Shown: positions 38,301-47,766 of the stretch, one piece after another
How the letters are laid out: every line of letters begins with the position of its first letter
How positions within the stretch are numbered: position 1 is the stretch's first letter
DNA from: Chryseobacterium caseinilyticum
Lineage (GTDB): Bacteria; Bacteroidota; Bacteroidia; Flavobacteriales; Weeksellaceae
Assembly (NCBI RefSeq): GCF_014837145.1
Contig: NZ_JACYFS010000006.1
Location: 62,001-126,000 of the forward strand
Direction of reading: 5' to 3'
Length of the DNA stretch: 64,000 bases
Program-made: the position numbers and the translations under genes
Notes under the pieces: model-generated
Told to the model about the DNA's origin: nothing
The model's database searches: none
Seen by the model: the letters and a program-made list of their open reading frames with translations, nothing else

Positions 38301-40763
38301 TTCGGTAATGTTAATTCATTTACACAGGGAGGATCTTTCCAGGCTCATTTCTCAAGTATCAATTCAGTATGCAGTATTTCTCCGCTTGCGGTTGATGGTA
38401 ATAACAGAGCGGTAATTTATGTAGATGGTGCTTACAACGATATCATGATTGCTGATGTTGATATTCTTACAACCATTGGAAGTGTAACTTCCGGGAGTGC
38501 TATAACATCAAATAACGACAGAGTTTTTGCTAATTTCTGGGCATTTGTGGCTCAGCAGTCAGCTTGTGCAGATAAAGATACTGATGGCGATACAATTCCT
38601 GATCGCTTAGATCTTGATGCAGATAATGACGGCTGTCCTGATGCTATTGAAGGAAGCTCTACAACTATTACACCTGCCAACTTAGTTAATTCTGCAATAC
38701 CGGGAGGAAATACCGGTGCAACAAGTGGGGCTTACAATTTGCCTGTAATTCAGAATTTAGGTAACACTGTTAACACGAGTGTGACATCAGAAAGCTATGG
38801 TGTACCAACAATTGCAGGAACTGGTCAGGCTATAGGAACTTCTCAAACGGCCAATCCGGTATTAAATGCAGGTACCGCAGGTTCAAATCAAAGCATTATT
38901 TCCGGAAGTTCGCCTGCTGCATTAACGCTTACAGGTAGCTCTGGAGTAATTCAATGGCAGGTTTCTACAGATAATGTGACATTTAATAATATCCCGAGTG
39001 CTACAGCAGCAACTTATGCACCAGGAACATTAACTGCAACAAGATATTACAGAGCCATAATTACCAGTGTTGGTGGCTGTACATCAACTTCTAATGTGGT
39101 GACAATTACAGTCAACGCTTTTGACTGTATAGGAAAAATCTACAGCTTAGCAGGAGCTACAGGAGAAATCAGAGCATTTACCGATCCTGCTACCTCAGGG
39201 GCTCTTGGAACCGTTGTAAACACAACACCTTATCCACAGACACCTGCAAGTTCGGCAAATGGTGCAAATGCGATGGGATACAGCAATCTCACCAAAAAAT
39301 TCTATTATGTTCAGATTCAGGCTACTGCCCCTGGAAATAACACTTTTGTAAGCTATGACCCCGCAACAAATTTGTATGAAACTTTAGCAGGAACAACGGG
39401 AATTATTTATAGAGGTACGGTGACGACTGATGGTGCAGGTTATTACGCTATCACAAATGGTAATATTTTAAAGTATTACAGCATTGCAAATAATACATGG
39501 ACGACCATAACCAGTACTTATGTAGATCAGAACGGAGTCAGTCTAAACTCACTTCTCGGCAGCTATGCCGGTGGAGATATTGCTATGGACGGTAACGGAG
39601 ATTTATGGATTTTGGCTGGGCAGGGAGCCAGCCCAACAGCTTATGTTTTCAGAGCTAAAAGTACGGTTCCAACCACCAGTATGGGGTCAACACCCTTGGT
39701 TTTAGAGCAAATCGTAAAACAGGACATTGGAAGCAGTCCTAACGGTATTGCTTTCAGTCCGACAGGACAACTGTATATTACCAATGTTACCACCTTATTC
39801 AGAATGAATGACGACTTTACTATTTCGGCTATTGGCACAATATCGCCTGCTGGAGGTGGTGGAGATTTAGCAAGTTGCGCATTTCCAGTTAATCCTTTTG
39901 CGGTTTCAGATTTTGGAGATGCACCAGATACTTATAAAACATTCCTTGCATCGGATGGACCAAGGCATACCGCTTCTCAATATGATGCGACAACCAATAC
40001 TTCGTCACTGATGATCGGAAGTACAGTTGATTTAGAAACTGACGGAATTCCGAACGTAAACGCAAACGGTGATGATTTGAGTAATGTCAATGATGAAAAC
40101 AGCATCTCAATAACAACATTGTTTATCAATTCGACTTCTTACACAACTGCTGTTCCTGTAGTCAATAATACTGGAGGTAACGCAACTCTTAGAGGCTGGA
40201 TAGATTTTAATAAAAACGGAATTTTTGATTCATCTGAATCTGCAACAGTCACTGTTCCTAACGGTGCTACAAGTGCTTCATTGACCTGGACGGGATTATC
40301 AGGATTAACGGCAGGAGATACTTATTACCGATTAAGAATTGCAAAAAATGCAGCTGATATCACATTGCCTACTGGTTCTGTTTTTGGAGGAGAAGTGGAG
40401 GATGGAAAGCTGACAATACAAACTGTCTGTTACGAAGATCCCACATTGGTAGCCGGAGCAACCTATCCTGTGAAGCATGGTATCACTTTACTTGGAAGAG
40501 CCGGCAAGATCAATGTATCAGCACCGGTTTCTGCAAGTGACTGGCCTATGGTCAGAAATTCAGCTTACACGGCGTTAGAATCAAAAACCAAAGGTTTCGT
40601 TGTGACCAGAAACAGCAGTCCTGAAACTACGATCACAGTCCCTGTTGTTGGAATGATGGTATTTGATACGGATGAAAATGCAGGGGCAGGATGTCTGAAA
40701 ATCTATACAGGGGCGGGAGCTGGTGAAGGCTGGAAATGTTTCAGTACACAGGGTTGTCCTTAA
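35382..40763 (+). pseudogene. Giant secreted GEVED-domain surface protein with in-frame amber codon
   Basis: From the ATG at 35382 the frame encodes a signal peptide (M-I-L-K-Q-F-F ... S-Q-F-F-S-A), then TAG at 35454-35456, then C-P-T-G and an uninterrupted 1768 codons to 40763. The amber codon stands where Gln (CAG) would give the common cleavage context S-A-Q-C-P. The open part contains three acidic calcium-binding segments of the thrombospondin type 3 kind (near 36920, 37775 and 38580), an Ig-like segment (near 38900-39110), a repeat-containing propeller-like region (39120-39890) and a GEVED domain (39900-40430). No T9SS sorting domain is at the C-terminus. Without the signal peptide the downstream part could not be exported. 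It is a pseudogene, a sequencing error, or a read-through gene. Confidence 0.8.
35454..35456 (+). other. In-frame amber codon
   Basis: TAG as codon 25 of the frame starting at 35382. A single C-to-T change from CAG would explain it. Frame check: 35382, 35454 and the downstream GTG at 35751 are separated by multiples of three. Confidence 0.92.
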
Positions 40764-40884
40764 GCCGAAATATTTAGATTTAAATATTTAAGCACTTGAA
40801 AAATTTAAATAAAGTTCGGATTATTATTAGTTTAAATCAATCTTTAGGGTTTAAAAAGCCCTGAAGGTTTTAAATAAAAAAAAC

Positions 40885-41457
40885 ATGTATAAAACAGCAA
40901 TTATATTATCACTTACTATTTCCGCACTTGCTTTTTCGCAGGTGAGAATTGGGGCGACTAATTCAGTGGGAAATGTGACTAATACTTCCGTTTTACTGGA
41001 ATTCGGAACAGATAACAATAAGGGGATTATTCTTCCTTACGTAGAAACGGTGCCTACGGGTATCAATACAGCAAAAGGTGGAACTATTATTTTTGATGTT
41101 TCAGCAAATACGGAATATAAAATAAAAGTAAAGAACGAAAATGCAGGCTGGAAAGATCTGAGCGTTCAGTCAGGGTATTCATCTGCTGTTGAAGCGGTAG
41201 TGAAACCACCGCAAGCTTCACCTCTGGCAGATCAGTCTGGATCAAAAGTGGTGATTGGTGATGAGACTACCACCACCGATGGTGTTCTTGTTTTGGATTC
41301 TCCTACCAAAGCTATGGTTTTACCAGTCGTGTCAAATTTTACATCCATTCCAAATCCTTCACCGGGAAAGATGGCGTTTTTACAACATCCAACTGATTCT
41401 ACTAAACATCGTCTGATTGTTTTCAATGGTCAGAAATGGGCATTTTGGAAACCGTAA
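40885..41457 (+). CDS. Exported protein of unknown function, third gene of adhesin locus
   Basis: A protein of 190 residues with a signal peptide (cleavage after about F-S, S-A-L-A-F-S|Q). The mature part has two similar halves, each with a V-L-x-F/L-D/G segment followed by G-I-I-L-P or A-M-V-L-P and K-x-x-x-F/D-V, ending F-N-G-Q-K-W-A-F-W-K-P. It resembles the C-terminal part of the upstream giant protein, which also ends in M-M-V-F-D-T ... G-W-K-C-F. Probably cell-surface; function unknown. It lies 121 bp downstream and is followed by a terminator. Confidence 0.75.
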   Translation: MYKTAIILSLTISALAFSQVRIGATNSVGNVTNTSVLLEFGTDNNKGIILPYVETVPTGINTAKGGTIIFDVSANTEYKIKVKNENAGWKDLSVQSGYSSAVEAVVKPPQASPLADQSGSKVVIGDETTTTDGVLVLDSPTKAMVLPVVSNFTSIPNPSPGKMAFLQHPTDSTKHRLIVFNGQKWAFWKP

Positions 41458-41481
41458 TAAATTGGATTTAACCTAAATTTT

Positions 41482-41511
41482 AAAACCGCTTCTGAAAGGA
41501 GCGGTTTTTTA
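41482..41511 (+). terminator. Terminator of the surface-protein locus
   Basis: AAAACCGCT against AGCGGTTTT with a nine-base loop and a T run. Confidence 0.88.
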
Positions 41512-41560
41512 TACGATTAAATTAGATGTGGGAAATCAACTGCTTATTTCAGATTTAACC

Positions 41561-41588
41561 AAAAAAAGACAGCCTATCAGCTGTCTTT
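41561..41588 (-). terminator. Terminator of recA
   Basis: AAAGACAGC against GCTGTCTTT with a six-base loop; seven T follow on the minus strand. Confidence 0.88.
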
Positions 41589-41607
41589 GTATTTTCAATC
41601 AAAGAAA

Positions 41608-42615
41608 TTAGTTCTTTTTGTTGATGATTTCTTCTTTTACTTTGTTTTCAAGCTCTTCTGCCAGTTCAGGATTGTCTTTCAGTAAATCTCTTACTGCATC
41701 ACGACCCTGACCAAGTTTGGTTTCACCGTAACTGAACCAAGAACCGCTTTTCTTCACAATTCCCATATCTACTGCAGTATCCAGGATTTCACCGGTTTTA
41801 GAAACACCTTCTCCATACATAATGTCAAATTCAGCCATTTTGAAAGGTGGAGCTACTTTGTTTTTCACAATTTTCACTTTCACACGGCTACCGACAGCTT
41901 CATCACCGTTTTTAATTGGTGCAGATGCTTTTCTGATGTCTACTCTTACCGAAGCGTAGAATTTCAAAGCGTTACCACCTGTAGTTGTTTCAGGATTTCC
42001 GAACATTACACCGATTTTTTCTCTCAACTGGTTGATGAAAATTACGGTACATTTTGTTCTTGAAATGGTTGCCGTCAGTTTTCTTAAAGCCTGAGACATC
42101 AATCTTGCGTGAAGACCCATTTTAGAATCTCCCATTTCACCTTCGATCTCTGCTTTTGGAGTCAATGCTGCTACCGAGTCAATTACTACGATGTCAATTG
42201 CGCCTGAACGGATCAGGTTATCGGCAATTTCCAATGCCTGTTCACCGTTGTCTGGCTGAGAAATAATCAGGTTTTCAAGATCGATTCCCAGTTTACCTGC
42301 ATAACCTCTGTCGAAAGCGTGCTCGGCATCGATAAATGCTGCAATTCCGCCAGCCTTTTGAGCTTCTGCGATGGCGTGTAAAGTTAAAGTTGTTTTACCT
42401 GAAGATTCAGGACCGTAGATTTCAATAATTCTTCCTCTCGGATATCCGCCAACGCCCAAAGCGATGTCTAATCCTAAAGATCCGGAAGGAATAACTTCGA
42501 TGTTAGTGTCAATTGCACTGTCTCCCAAAGTCATTACAGTTCCTTTTCCGTATGTTTTATCTAGTTTATCAAGCACCAGCGCAAGTGCTTTTTTCTTATC
42601 ATCTATGTTGCTCAT
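41608..42615 (-). CDS. recA: Recombinase RecA
   Basis: A protein of 335 residues that forms filaments on single-stranded DNA, drives strand exchange and triggers LexA-type autocleavage. It shows the Walker A motif G-P-E-S-S-G-K-T-T, the conserved F-I-D-A-E-H-A-F-D, the Walker [13 protein letters not shown] and the loop 2 segment [15 protein letters not shown]. The acidic C-terminal tail is short and ends in K-K-N. A perfect TAATTTTG promoter box lies 20 bp upstream; I see no LexA-type palindrome there. Confidence 0.99.
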   Translation of the reverse strand: MSNIDDKKKALALVLDKLDKTYGKGTVMTLGDSAIDTNIEVIPSGSLGLDIALGVGGYPRGRIIEIYGPESSGKTTLTLHAIAEAQKAGGIAAFIDAEHAFDRGYAGKLGIDLENLIISQPDNGEQALEIADNLIRSGAIDIVVIDSVAALTPKAEIEGEMGDSKMGLHARLMSQALRKLTATISRTKCTVIFINQLREKIGVMFGNPETTTGGNALKFYASVRVDIRKASAPIKNGDEAVGSRVKVKIVKNKVAPPFKMAEFDIMYGEGVSKTGEILDTAVDMGIVKKSGSWFSYGETKLGQGRDAVRDLLKDNPELAEELENKVKEEIINKKN

Positions 42616-42635
42616 ATTGTATTAAAATAATTTAT

Positions 42636-42643
42636 CAAAATTA
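42636..42643 (-). promoter_or_regulatory. -7 promoter box of recA
   Basis: TAATTTTG on the minus strand, 20 bp before the ATG, with TTAG in place of TTTG 20 bp further upstream. Confidence 0.55.
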
Positions 42644-42818
42644 CGGAATTTTAAGATTAAAAGCTAATATATTTTGTTTGTGAAAATTGTTTTTAACGTT
42701 AAAAAATGATAAAGTTTTATTCGTCAATAAAGATGTAAATTTTGATTGCAGAATTACTCAGTATGTAATGTCTTCGTTTGAATGGGTAATTTAGTGAAGA
42801 TGAAAATGCTTTTGTTTT

Positions 42819-42910
42819 TAGCCCCGATTGGCGCGGCATCCTTTTTCTGAAATGGCTTGCAAAAAAGCGCTGGCGAAAAAGATACAGCAGAAAGCGGGAT
42901 CAGCTCCTGA
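42819..42910. repeat. Dispersed element copy B (TAGCCCCGAT...AGCTCCTGA family)
   Basis: It shares with copy A the ends TAGCCCCGAT and AGCTCCTGA and the blocks CATCCTTTTT, AAAAAGATA and AGCGGGA. The middle differs. It lies just downstream of the oxygenase gene. Confidence 0.85.
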
Positions 42911-42915
42911 AAAAA

Positions 42916-44112
42916 TCAATGAAAATTCGAATTCTGAGTTACTCTTAAATAATCCGTCAAAACTTTCATTTGATCCTTATTTCCTTTTTTAATTCTCGCG
43001 TCACGGCTTACTGTGGAATCATAAATTGTATTGATGATTTTTTTCGTCACCGGAAAGCCTTTTTTCAACGGAACATCCGGAATCTGCAGTCTTTTGCAGA
43101 CATCATAACCCAGTAGATACCATGTGCAGCAGATGTGCAGATACCTCAGATTTTTTCTCTGAAATTCATATTTTAAAATCGGATTTTCCAGAGATTCATT
43201 TAATAACGAGTGAGCAAGCAAAACCGAATCTTTATCCGATGAAGGCTGTACAGAAGTCCACAAATAAAAATATTCTGTTGCCTGTTTTTTGTTGTCGGGG
43301 AGGAGTTCTTCAGGAATTCCCAGTAAATAACCGACATATTTCCAAAGATGAAAATGCCCTTTCTCTTCCTCTTCAGAAATTGTGTTTCCCAATTTTTTCA
43401 GACTGTGCATAAATACCAGACTGAATCCAATGTAGGTTGCCATCATATCCCATGAATTGATGGGTTCGCCCCAGTTTTCGGTATCCCAGTTTTTGTAATG
43501 TTTTCTGATGGAAAGTCTCGCGTAGGAATGGATGAGTCTTGTTTTAATGGCAAACTCGTAACCTTTTTTGTGAACTTCCAGAGCGTCGTATCGCGTAACA
43601 TTTACCCAAAAATCCAAAGTTTCTGAAAGTCTTTTTACTGCACCTTTTTTCAGAGCTTCGGTAACGATCAGGGGTTTGTTGAGGTAAGCATAATCGTAGC
43701 CGCCGATCAGGCAGTAATCTCTGAGCGAAATCAAGGAATCGAGATTGCAGCGCATGCAGAGCTCGGCGCCGCTTCTTATCAGATTTAAATCAAGCCAGTC
43801 TGGAATAGTTTGGGTTTGGTTAAACAGTCTTTTTACGCTTTCCGGAACGTCATCATTTTCTGAAACGCCATTTCGGATGTATCCCTCAATTTCTCTTGAT
43901 GCTTCGGGATAGCTTTTTCTGAAGTACACTTCACGTACAACTTCATCCCCAATTTCATCCACATGATAAAAGTATTTTGAAAACTTTTCAAAATGATCAA
44001 AACTCACTTCAGCTCCGGAAAGATCAATCAGTTGCTTTCCGTTGCCTGTAGTCCAAAAGTCTTTAAAATGTTGAGAATCCTTAAATCTTGGCTGTAAAAT
44101 CTGCTTTTCCAT
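42916..44112 (-). CDS. MpaB/rubber-oxygenase-like DUF2236 protein
   Basis: A protein of 398 residues matching the ER-bound oxygenase MpaB / latex-clearing protein superfamily. Conserved pieces are T-R-L-I-H-S-Y-A-R-L-S-I-R-K-H, then W-G-E-P-I-N-S-W-D-M-M-A-T-Y-I-G-F-S and the helix K-Y-V-G-Y-L-L-G-I-P-E-E-L-L-P. The histidines in these segments may bind haem or another metal, as proposed for the family. It lacks a signal peptide, so it is likely cytoplasmic. The substrate is unknown. A long heptamer-repeat region separates it from the LuxR-family gene upstream. Confidence 0.8.
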   Translation of the reverse strand: MEKQILQPRFKDSQHFKDFWTTGNGKQLIDLSGAEVSFDHFEKFSKYFYHVDEIGDEVVREVYFRKSYPEASREIEGYIRNGVSENDDVPESVKRLFNQTQTIPDWLDLNLIRSGAELCMRCNLDSLISLRDYCLIGGYDYAYLNKPLIVTEALKKGAVKRLSETLDFWVNVTRYDALEVHKKGYEFAIKTRLIHSYARLSIRKHYKNWDTENWGEPINSWDMMATYIGFSLVFMHSLKKLGNTISEEEEKGHFHLWKYVGYLLGIPEELLPDNKKQATEYFYLWTSVQPSSDKDSVLLAHSLLNESLENPILKYEFQRKNLRYLHICCTWYLLGYDVCKRLQIPDVPLKKGFPVTKKIINTIYDSTVSRDARIKKGNKDQMKVLTDYLRVTQNSNFH

Positions 44113-44151
44113 TAAGGATAAAGTTAAGGAATTTTAAATAAAAGCCGCTGT

Positions 44152-44189
44152 GAGATTTGTCAGTTGATTTGAGATTTGTCAGTTGATTT
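44152..44189. repeat. 19-bp direct repeat, two copies
   Basis: A 19-bp unit starting GAGATTTGTCAG and ending TTGATTT occurs twice head to tail, leading directly into the GAGATTT heptamer array. Confidence 0.85.
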
Positions 44190-44266
44190 GAAATTTGAAA
44201 TTTGAGATTTGAGATTTGAAATTCGGGGTATGGGATTCGGGATTTGAGATTTGAGATTTGACTTGG
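44190..44266. repeat. Heptamer array GAGATTT
   Basis: Eleven period-7 units with consensus GAGATTT; variants include GAAATTT, GAAATTC, GGGATTC and GGGATTT. Confidence 0.9.
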
Positions 44267-44290
44267 GATTATTAATTAAATATTTATTTA

Positions 44291-44353
44291 TCAATTATCA
44301 ATTATCAATTATCAATTATCAATTATCAATTATCAATCATTATTCATTACCCA
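44291..44353. repeat. Heptamer array TCAATTA abutting the LuxR-family stop codon
   Basis: Six perfect copies of TCAATTA, then TCAATCA, TTATTCA and TTACCCA. The array ends exactly at the stop codon of the minus-strand regulator gene at 44354. Confidence 0.92.
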
Positions 44354-45127
44354 TCAAACCAGTCCCCATTCAAACGCTTTTCGGATGAGTTCTTTGCTGT
44401 TTCGGGAATTTGTTTTTTTTAAGATGTTTTTGCGGTGGCTACGGATGGTGTGCTCGGAAAGAATCAGCTGGTCTGAAATTTCTTTTCCTGAATATCCTTT
44501 GGCAATTAAAATTAAAATTTCAATTTCTCTCTTGGTAAGATTTGGCTGATCTGAGTTTTTTTTCTCATCTGTCGGCTGTACAGTGAACTGATGGAAATCT
44601 TTGCGCGGACTAATCCCTGTGATCAAAACAGTATAAGGATTTTGAGGTGTGATGTGCTGAATATTGGTATGAATATTAACAGACTGAAATAAACGGTGGT
44701 TTTCGTCCATCATGGTATGAACCGCCTGATGATGAAATAATTCATATTTTCCTTTTTTTGTTTTCATTCTGAAACAGTAGCTGGGTTTTAAGAACAGCTG
44801 ATGTTCAGTTCCGATCTGTTTTATTTTTTCTACCACTGCATGCTCGGCCTTCAACACAAATGGGATGTCGTCCGGATGAATGAGACTGAAGATCTCGCTG
44901 AGGTGCTTGGGATAATCTGAAAGACCATGGATTTTAAGAATGTTTTTGTGTTGATTTGAAATTGATGAATCTGCGAGATTAATTACATAATAGTAATAAT
45001 TTCCAATAGTGAACATTTCGCCTATTATTTTTTCTATAAAAGGCTTTGGTAGCGCTTGAGATTTATCTTCTGCGGCAAATCTTTCCCAGATCTGTGAAAG
45101 CAAATGTTTGTCTTCGGGATTTCCCAT
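44354..45127 (-). CDS. LuxR-family transcriptional regulator with PAS-like N-terminus
   Basis: A protein of 257 residues. The N-terminal two-thirds resembles a PAS sensor fold (Y-Y-Y-Y-V-I-N-L and L-I-H-P-D-D-I-P-F-V, then a K-K-G-K-Y-E-L-F-H-H-Q strand pair). The C-terminal 60 residues form a LuxR helix-turn-helix (L-T-K-R-E-I-E-I-L-I-L-I-A-K-G-Y-S-G-K-E-I and L-S-E-H-T-I-R-S-H-R-K-N-I). There is no receiver domain or phosphoacceptor. The signal and targets are unknown. A hairpin (45164-45189) and a TATTTTCG box lie upstream. Confidence 0.88.
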   Translation of the reverse strand: MGNPEDKHLLSQIWERFAAEDKSQALPKPFIEKIIGEMFTIGNYYYYVINLADSSISNQHKNILKIHGLSDYPKHLSEIFSLIHPDDIPFVLKAEHAVVEKIKQIGTEHQLFLKPSYCFRMKTKKGKYELFHHQAVHTMMDENHRLFQSVNIHTNIQHITPQNPYTVLITGISPRKDFHQFTVQPTDEKKNSDQPNLTKREIEILILIAKGYSGKEISDQLILSEHTIRSHRKNILKKTNSRNSKELIRKAFEWGLV

Positions 45128-45163
45128 TCTTAAGATTTAAAACGAAAATACTTAAAATTTGTT

Positions 45164-45189
45164 AAAAATACCCCAAAAGGGGTATTTTT
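45164..45189. terminator. Perfect hairpin upstream of the LuxR-family gene
   Basis: AAAAATACCCC-AAAA-GGGGTATTTTT, an 11-bp perfect stem with T runs on both strands. It lies 36 bp before the regulator's ATG, so it may attenuate that gene or act as an operator. Confidence 0.6.
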
Positions 45190-45345
45190 TTATGTTAAAT
45201 AATTTGCAATTTTTGCATTAACAATAATCATGAAAACTCATTTACAAAATGAAGTTATTTTAAAGTTTTATTATCCAGTAAAACTTTAAATGCGGGAAGG
45301 TAAAAGCACCGGTGATGAAAAAAAAGAAAAAAATCCTTAAAGCAG
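45190..45345 (+). other. Possible small plus-strand transcription unit
   Basis: Between two hairpins, the plus strand holds only tiny frames (18 codons from 45230, 15 from 45290, 13 from 45313), the last rich in lysine, and then a terminator. This could be a small RNA or leader peptide. No convincing promoter box is visible and no known RNA family is recognised. Confidence 0.3.
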
Positions 45346-45374
45346 CCACTGTATAAAGATCAGTGGTTTTTTTT
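45346..45374 (+). terminator. Plus-strand terminator
   Basis: CCACTG against CAGTGG with a nine-base loop and eight T, although no plus-strand gene lies just upstream. Confidence 0.75.
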
Positions 45375-45385
45375 ATGCACAAAAA

Positions 45386-45409
45386 AAACCTTCCAAAAGC
45401 GGAAGGTTT
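45386..45409 (-). terminator. Terminator of the pfkA-gap operon
   Basis: AAACCTTCC against GGAAGGTTT; on the minus strand it is followed by a run of T. Confidence 0.85.
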
Positions 45410-45432
45410 CATTTATTATAAGCGATTGCTTT

Positions 45433-46455
<1,023 letters not shown>

Positions 46456-46474
46456 TTATTTAAATTATATAATA

Positions 46475-47461
46475 TTAGATTGCTAAAATTTCTGAGATCA
46501 GCAGAAGATCTTTGTTGATTTCGTTGTGCTTTTTGATGGCTTCTTCGATCGGTGTATAAACGATGTCATTAGAACGCATTCCTGCCATTACGTTGGTTTG
46601 GCCTTCCATTAAACCTACTACCGCACCGAAACCGAGTCTGCTTGCCAAAACCCTGTCTGCACAGCTTGGCGAGCCACCTCTCTGGATGTGTCCCAAAATC
46701 GCAACACGGATGTCATATTCCGGGAATTCTTTTTTTGTTTTCTCAGAAAGTTCATAAATGTTTGCCAGCTCTTCGCCTTCTGCCACCACCACGATACTTG
46801 AAGATTTTCCTGTTTTCTCCGCTTTTCTGAAATTTGCAAACAGATCTTCGATACTGTCTTTTTTCTCAGGAATTAAGATGTCCAGAGCTCCGGTTGCCAA
46901 ACCACTGTTTAATGCAATAAATCCAGCATCACGGCCCATCACTTCCACAAAGAAAACCCTGTTGTGGGAAGTTGCCGTATCACGGATTTTATCAATCGCA
47001 TCCATTGCAGTATTTAACGCTGTATCGTAACCAATTGTGTTGTCTGTGCCGAAAATGTCATTGTCGATCGTTCCCGGTACGCCGATGGTTCTGATTCCGA
47101 ATTCTTCGTTGAAAATTTTTGCTCCTGTGAAAGTTCCGTCTCCGCCGATGCACACCAAAGCCTCAATTCCGTGTTTTACGCAATTGTCATAGGCTTTCTG
47201 GCGACCTTCTTTGGTCATAAACTCTTTGGAACGGGCAGATTTTAAAATAGTTCCACCCTGGTTGATTATATTTTTTACGGAACGGGGACCCATTTTCAGG
47301 AAATCATCGTGGATAAGACCATTGTAGCCTTCTCTCACTCCGTAACATTCGATGTTATAATAATTTGCAGTTCTTACAACCGCTCTTAATGCTGCGTTCA
47401 TCCCCGGAGAATCTCCTCCTGAGGTTAAAACTGCAATTTTTTTTACAGCACTTTCTTTCAT
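46475..47461 (-). CDS. pfkA: ATP-dependent 6-phosphofructokinase
   Basis: A protein of 328 residues that phosphorylates fructose 6-phosphate. It has the nucleotide motif L-T-S-G-G-D-S-P-G-M-N, the ATP-type signature G-G-D-G-T at 107-111 (glycine at the position that is aspartate in PPi-dependent enzymes) and the catalytic D133 in T-I-D-N-D. It begins the operon with gap. A perfect TAAATTTG promoter box lies 20 bp upstream. Confidence 0.98.
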   Translation of the reverse strand: MKESAVKKIAVLTSGGDSPGMNAALRAVVRTANYYNIECYGVREGYNGLIHDDFLKMGPRSVKNIINQGGTILKSARSKEFMTKEGRQKAYDNCVKHGIEALVCIGGDGTFTGAKIFNEEFGIRTIGVPGTIDNDIFGTDNTIGYDTALNTAMDAIDKIRDTATSHNRVFFVEVMGRDAGFIALNSGLATGALDILIPEKKDSIEDLFANFRKAEKTGKSSSIVVVAEGEELANIYELSEKTKKEFPEYDIRVAILGHIQRGGSPSCADRVLASRLGFGAVVGLMEGQTNVMAGMRSNDIVYTPIEEAIKKHNEINKDLLLISEILAI

Positions 47462-47481
47462 TTAATAAAAAATTTCGAAAA

Positions 47482-47489
47482 CAAATTTA
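47482..47489 (-). promoter_or_regulatory. -7 promoter box of pfkA-gap
   Basis: TAAATTTG on the minus strand, 20 bp before the pfkA ATG. Confidence 0.55.
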
Positions 47490-47562
47490 CAAAAACAAGT
47501 TCAGATAACGGCAGTATCTTCACAATACTTTTCATCCTTTAGTATCCTGCTTTTTTTGAAGA

Positions 47563-47604
47563 ACCAAGTTTAAAGTAAAAAGAGCCAGGTGCAGGGTACA
47601 AGTA
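47563..47604. repeat. Degenerate heptamer array (consensus NNNARGT)
   Basis: Period-7 units ACCAAGT, TTAAAGT, AAAAAGA, GCCAGGT, GCAGGGT, ACAAGTA. The period is clear although the bases have drifted. Confidence 0.5.
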
Positions 47605-47701
47605 CAAAAAGAATATGGTAAAGGTTTGATTTACTGACAAGGTTGTGCAAATTTGATTTCTTCGTAGCTGAATTATTTTTTTTTAAATATTTTAATAAAA
47701 G

Positions 47702-47761
47702 ATCTGCAAAAATCTGCGGTATAATCCACTATTTAAAAATAAATCTGCGGAAATTCGCGGG
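47702..47761. repeat. AATCTGCGG repeats
   Basis: Near-direct copies ATCTGCAAA, AATCTGCGG, AAATCTGCGG and AAATTCGCGG immediately downstream of the TIGR03915-like gene. The unit matches one arm of the element at 54734-54793. Confidence 0.65.
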
Positions 47762-47766
47762 AAAAA

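Noticed and set aside
42616-42720. LexA box upstream of recA
   Set aside because: Inverted words such as AACGTTAAAAA are present but do not form a convincing operator at the promoter.
44152-44353. CRISPR-like array
   Set aside because: The repeats are 7 bp head to tail with no spacers and no cas genes nearby.
45290-45366. Cobalamin-riboswitch-like words (GGGAAGG, GCCACTG)
   Set aside because: The words occur in the wrong order and the conserved core is missing; the second is simply part of a terminator stem.
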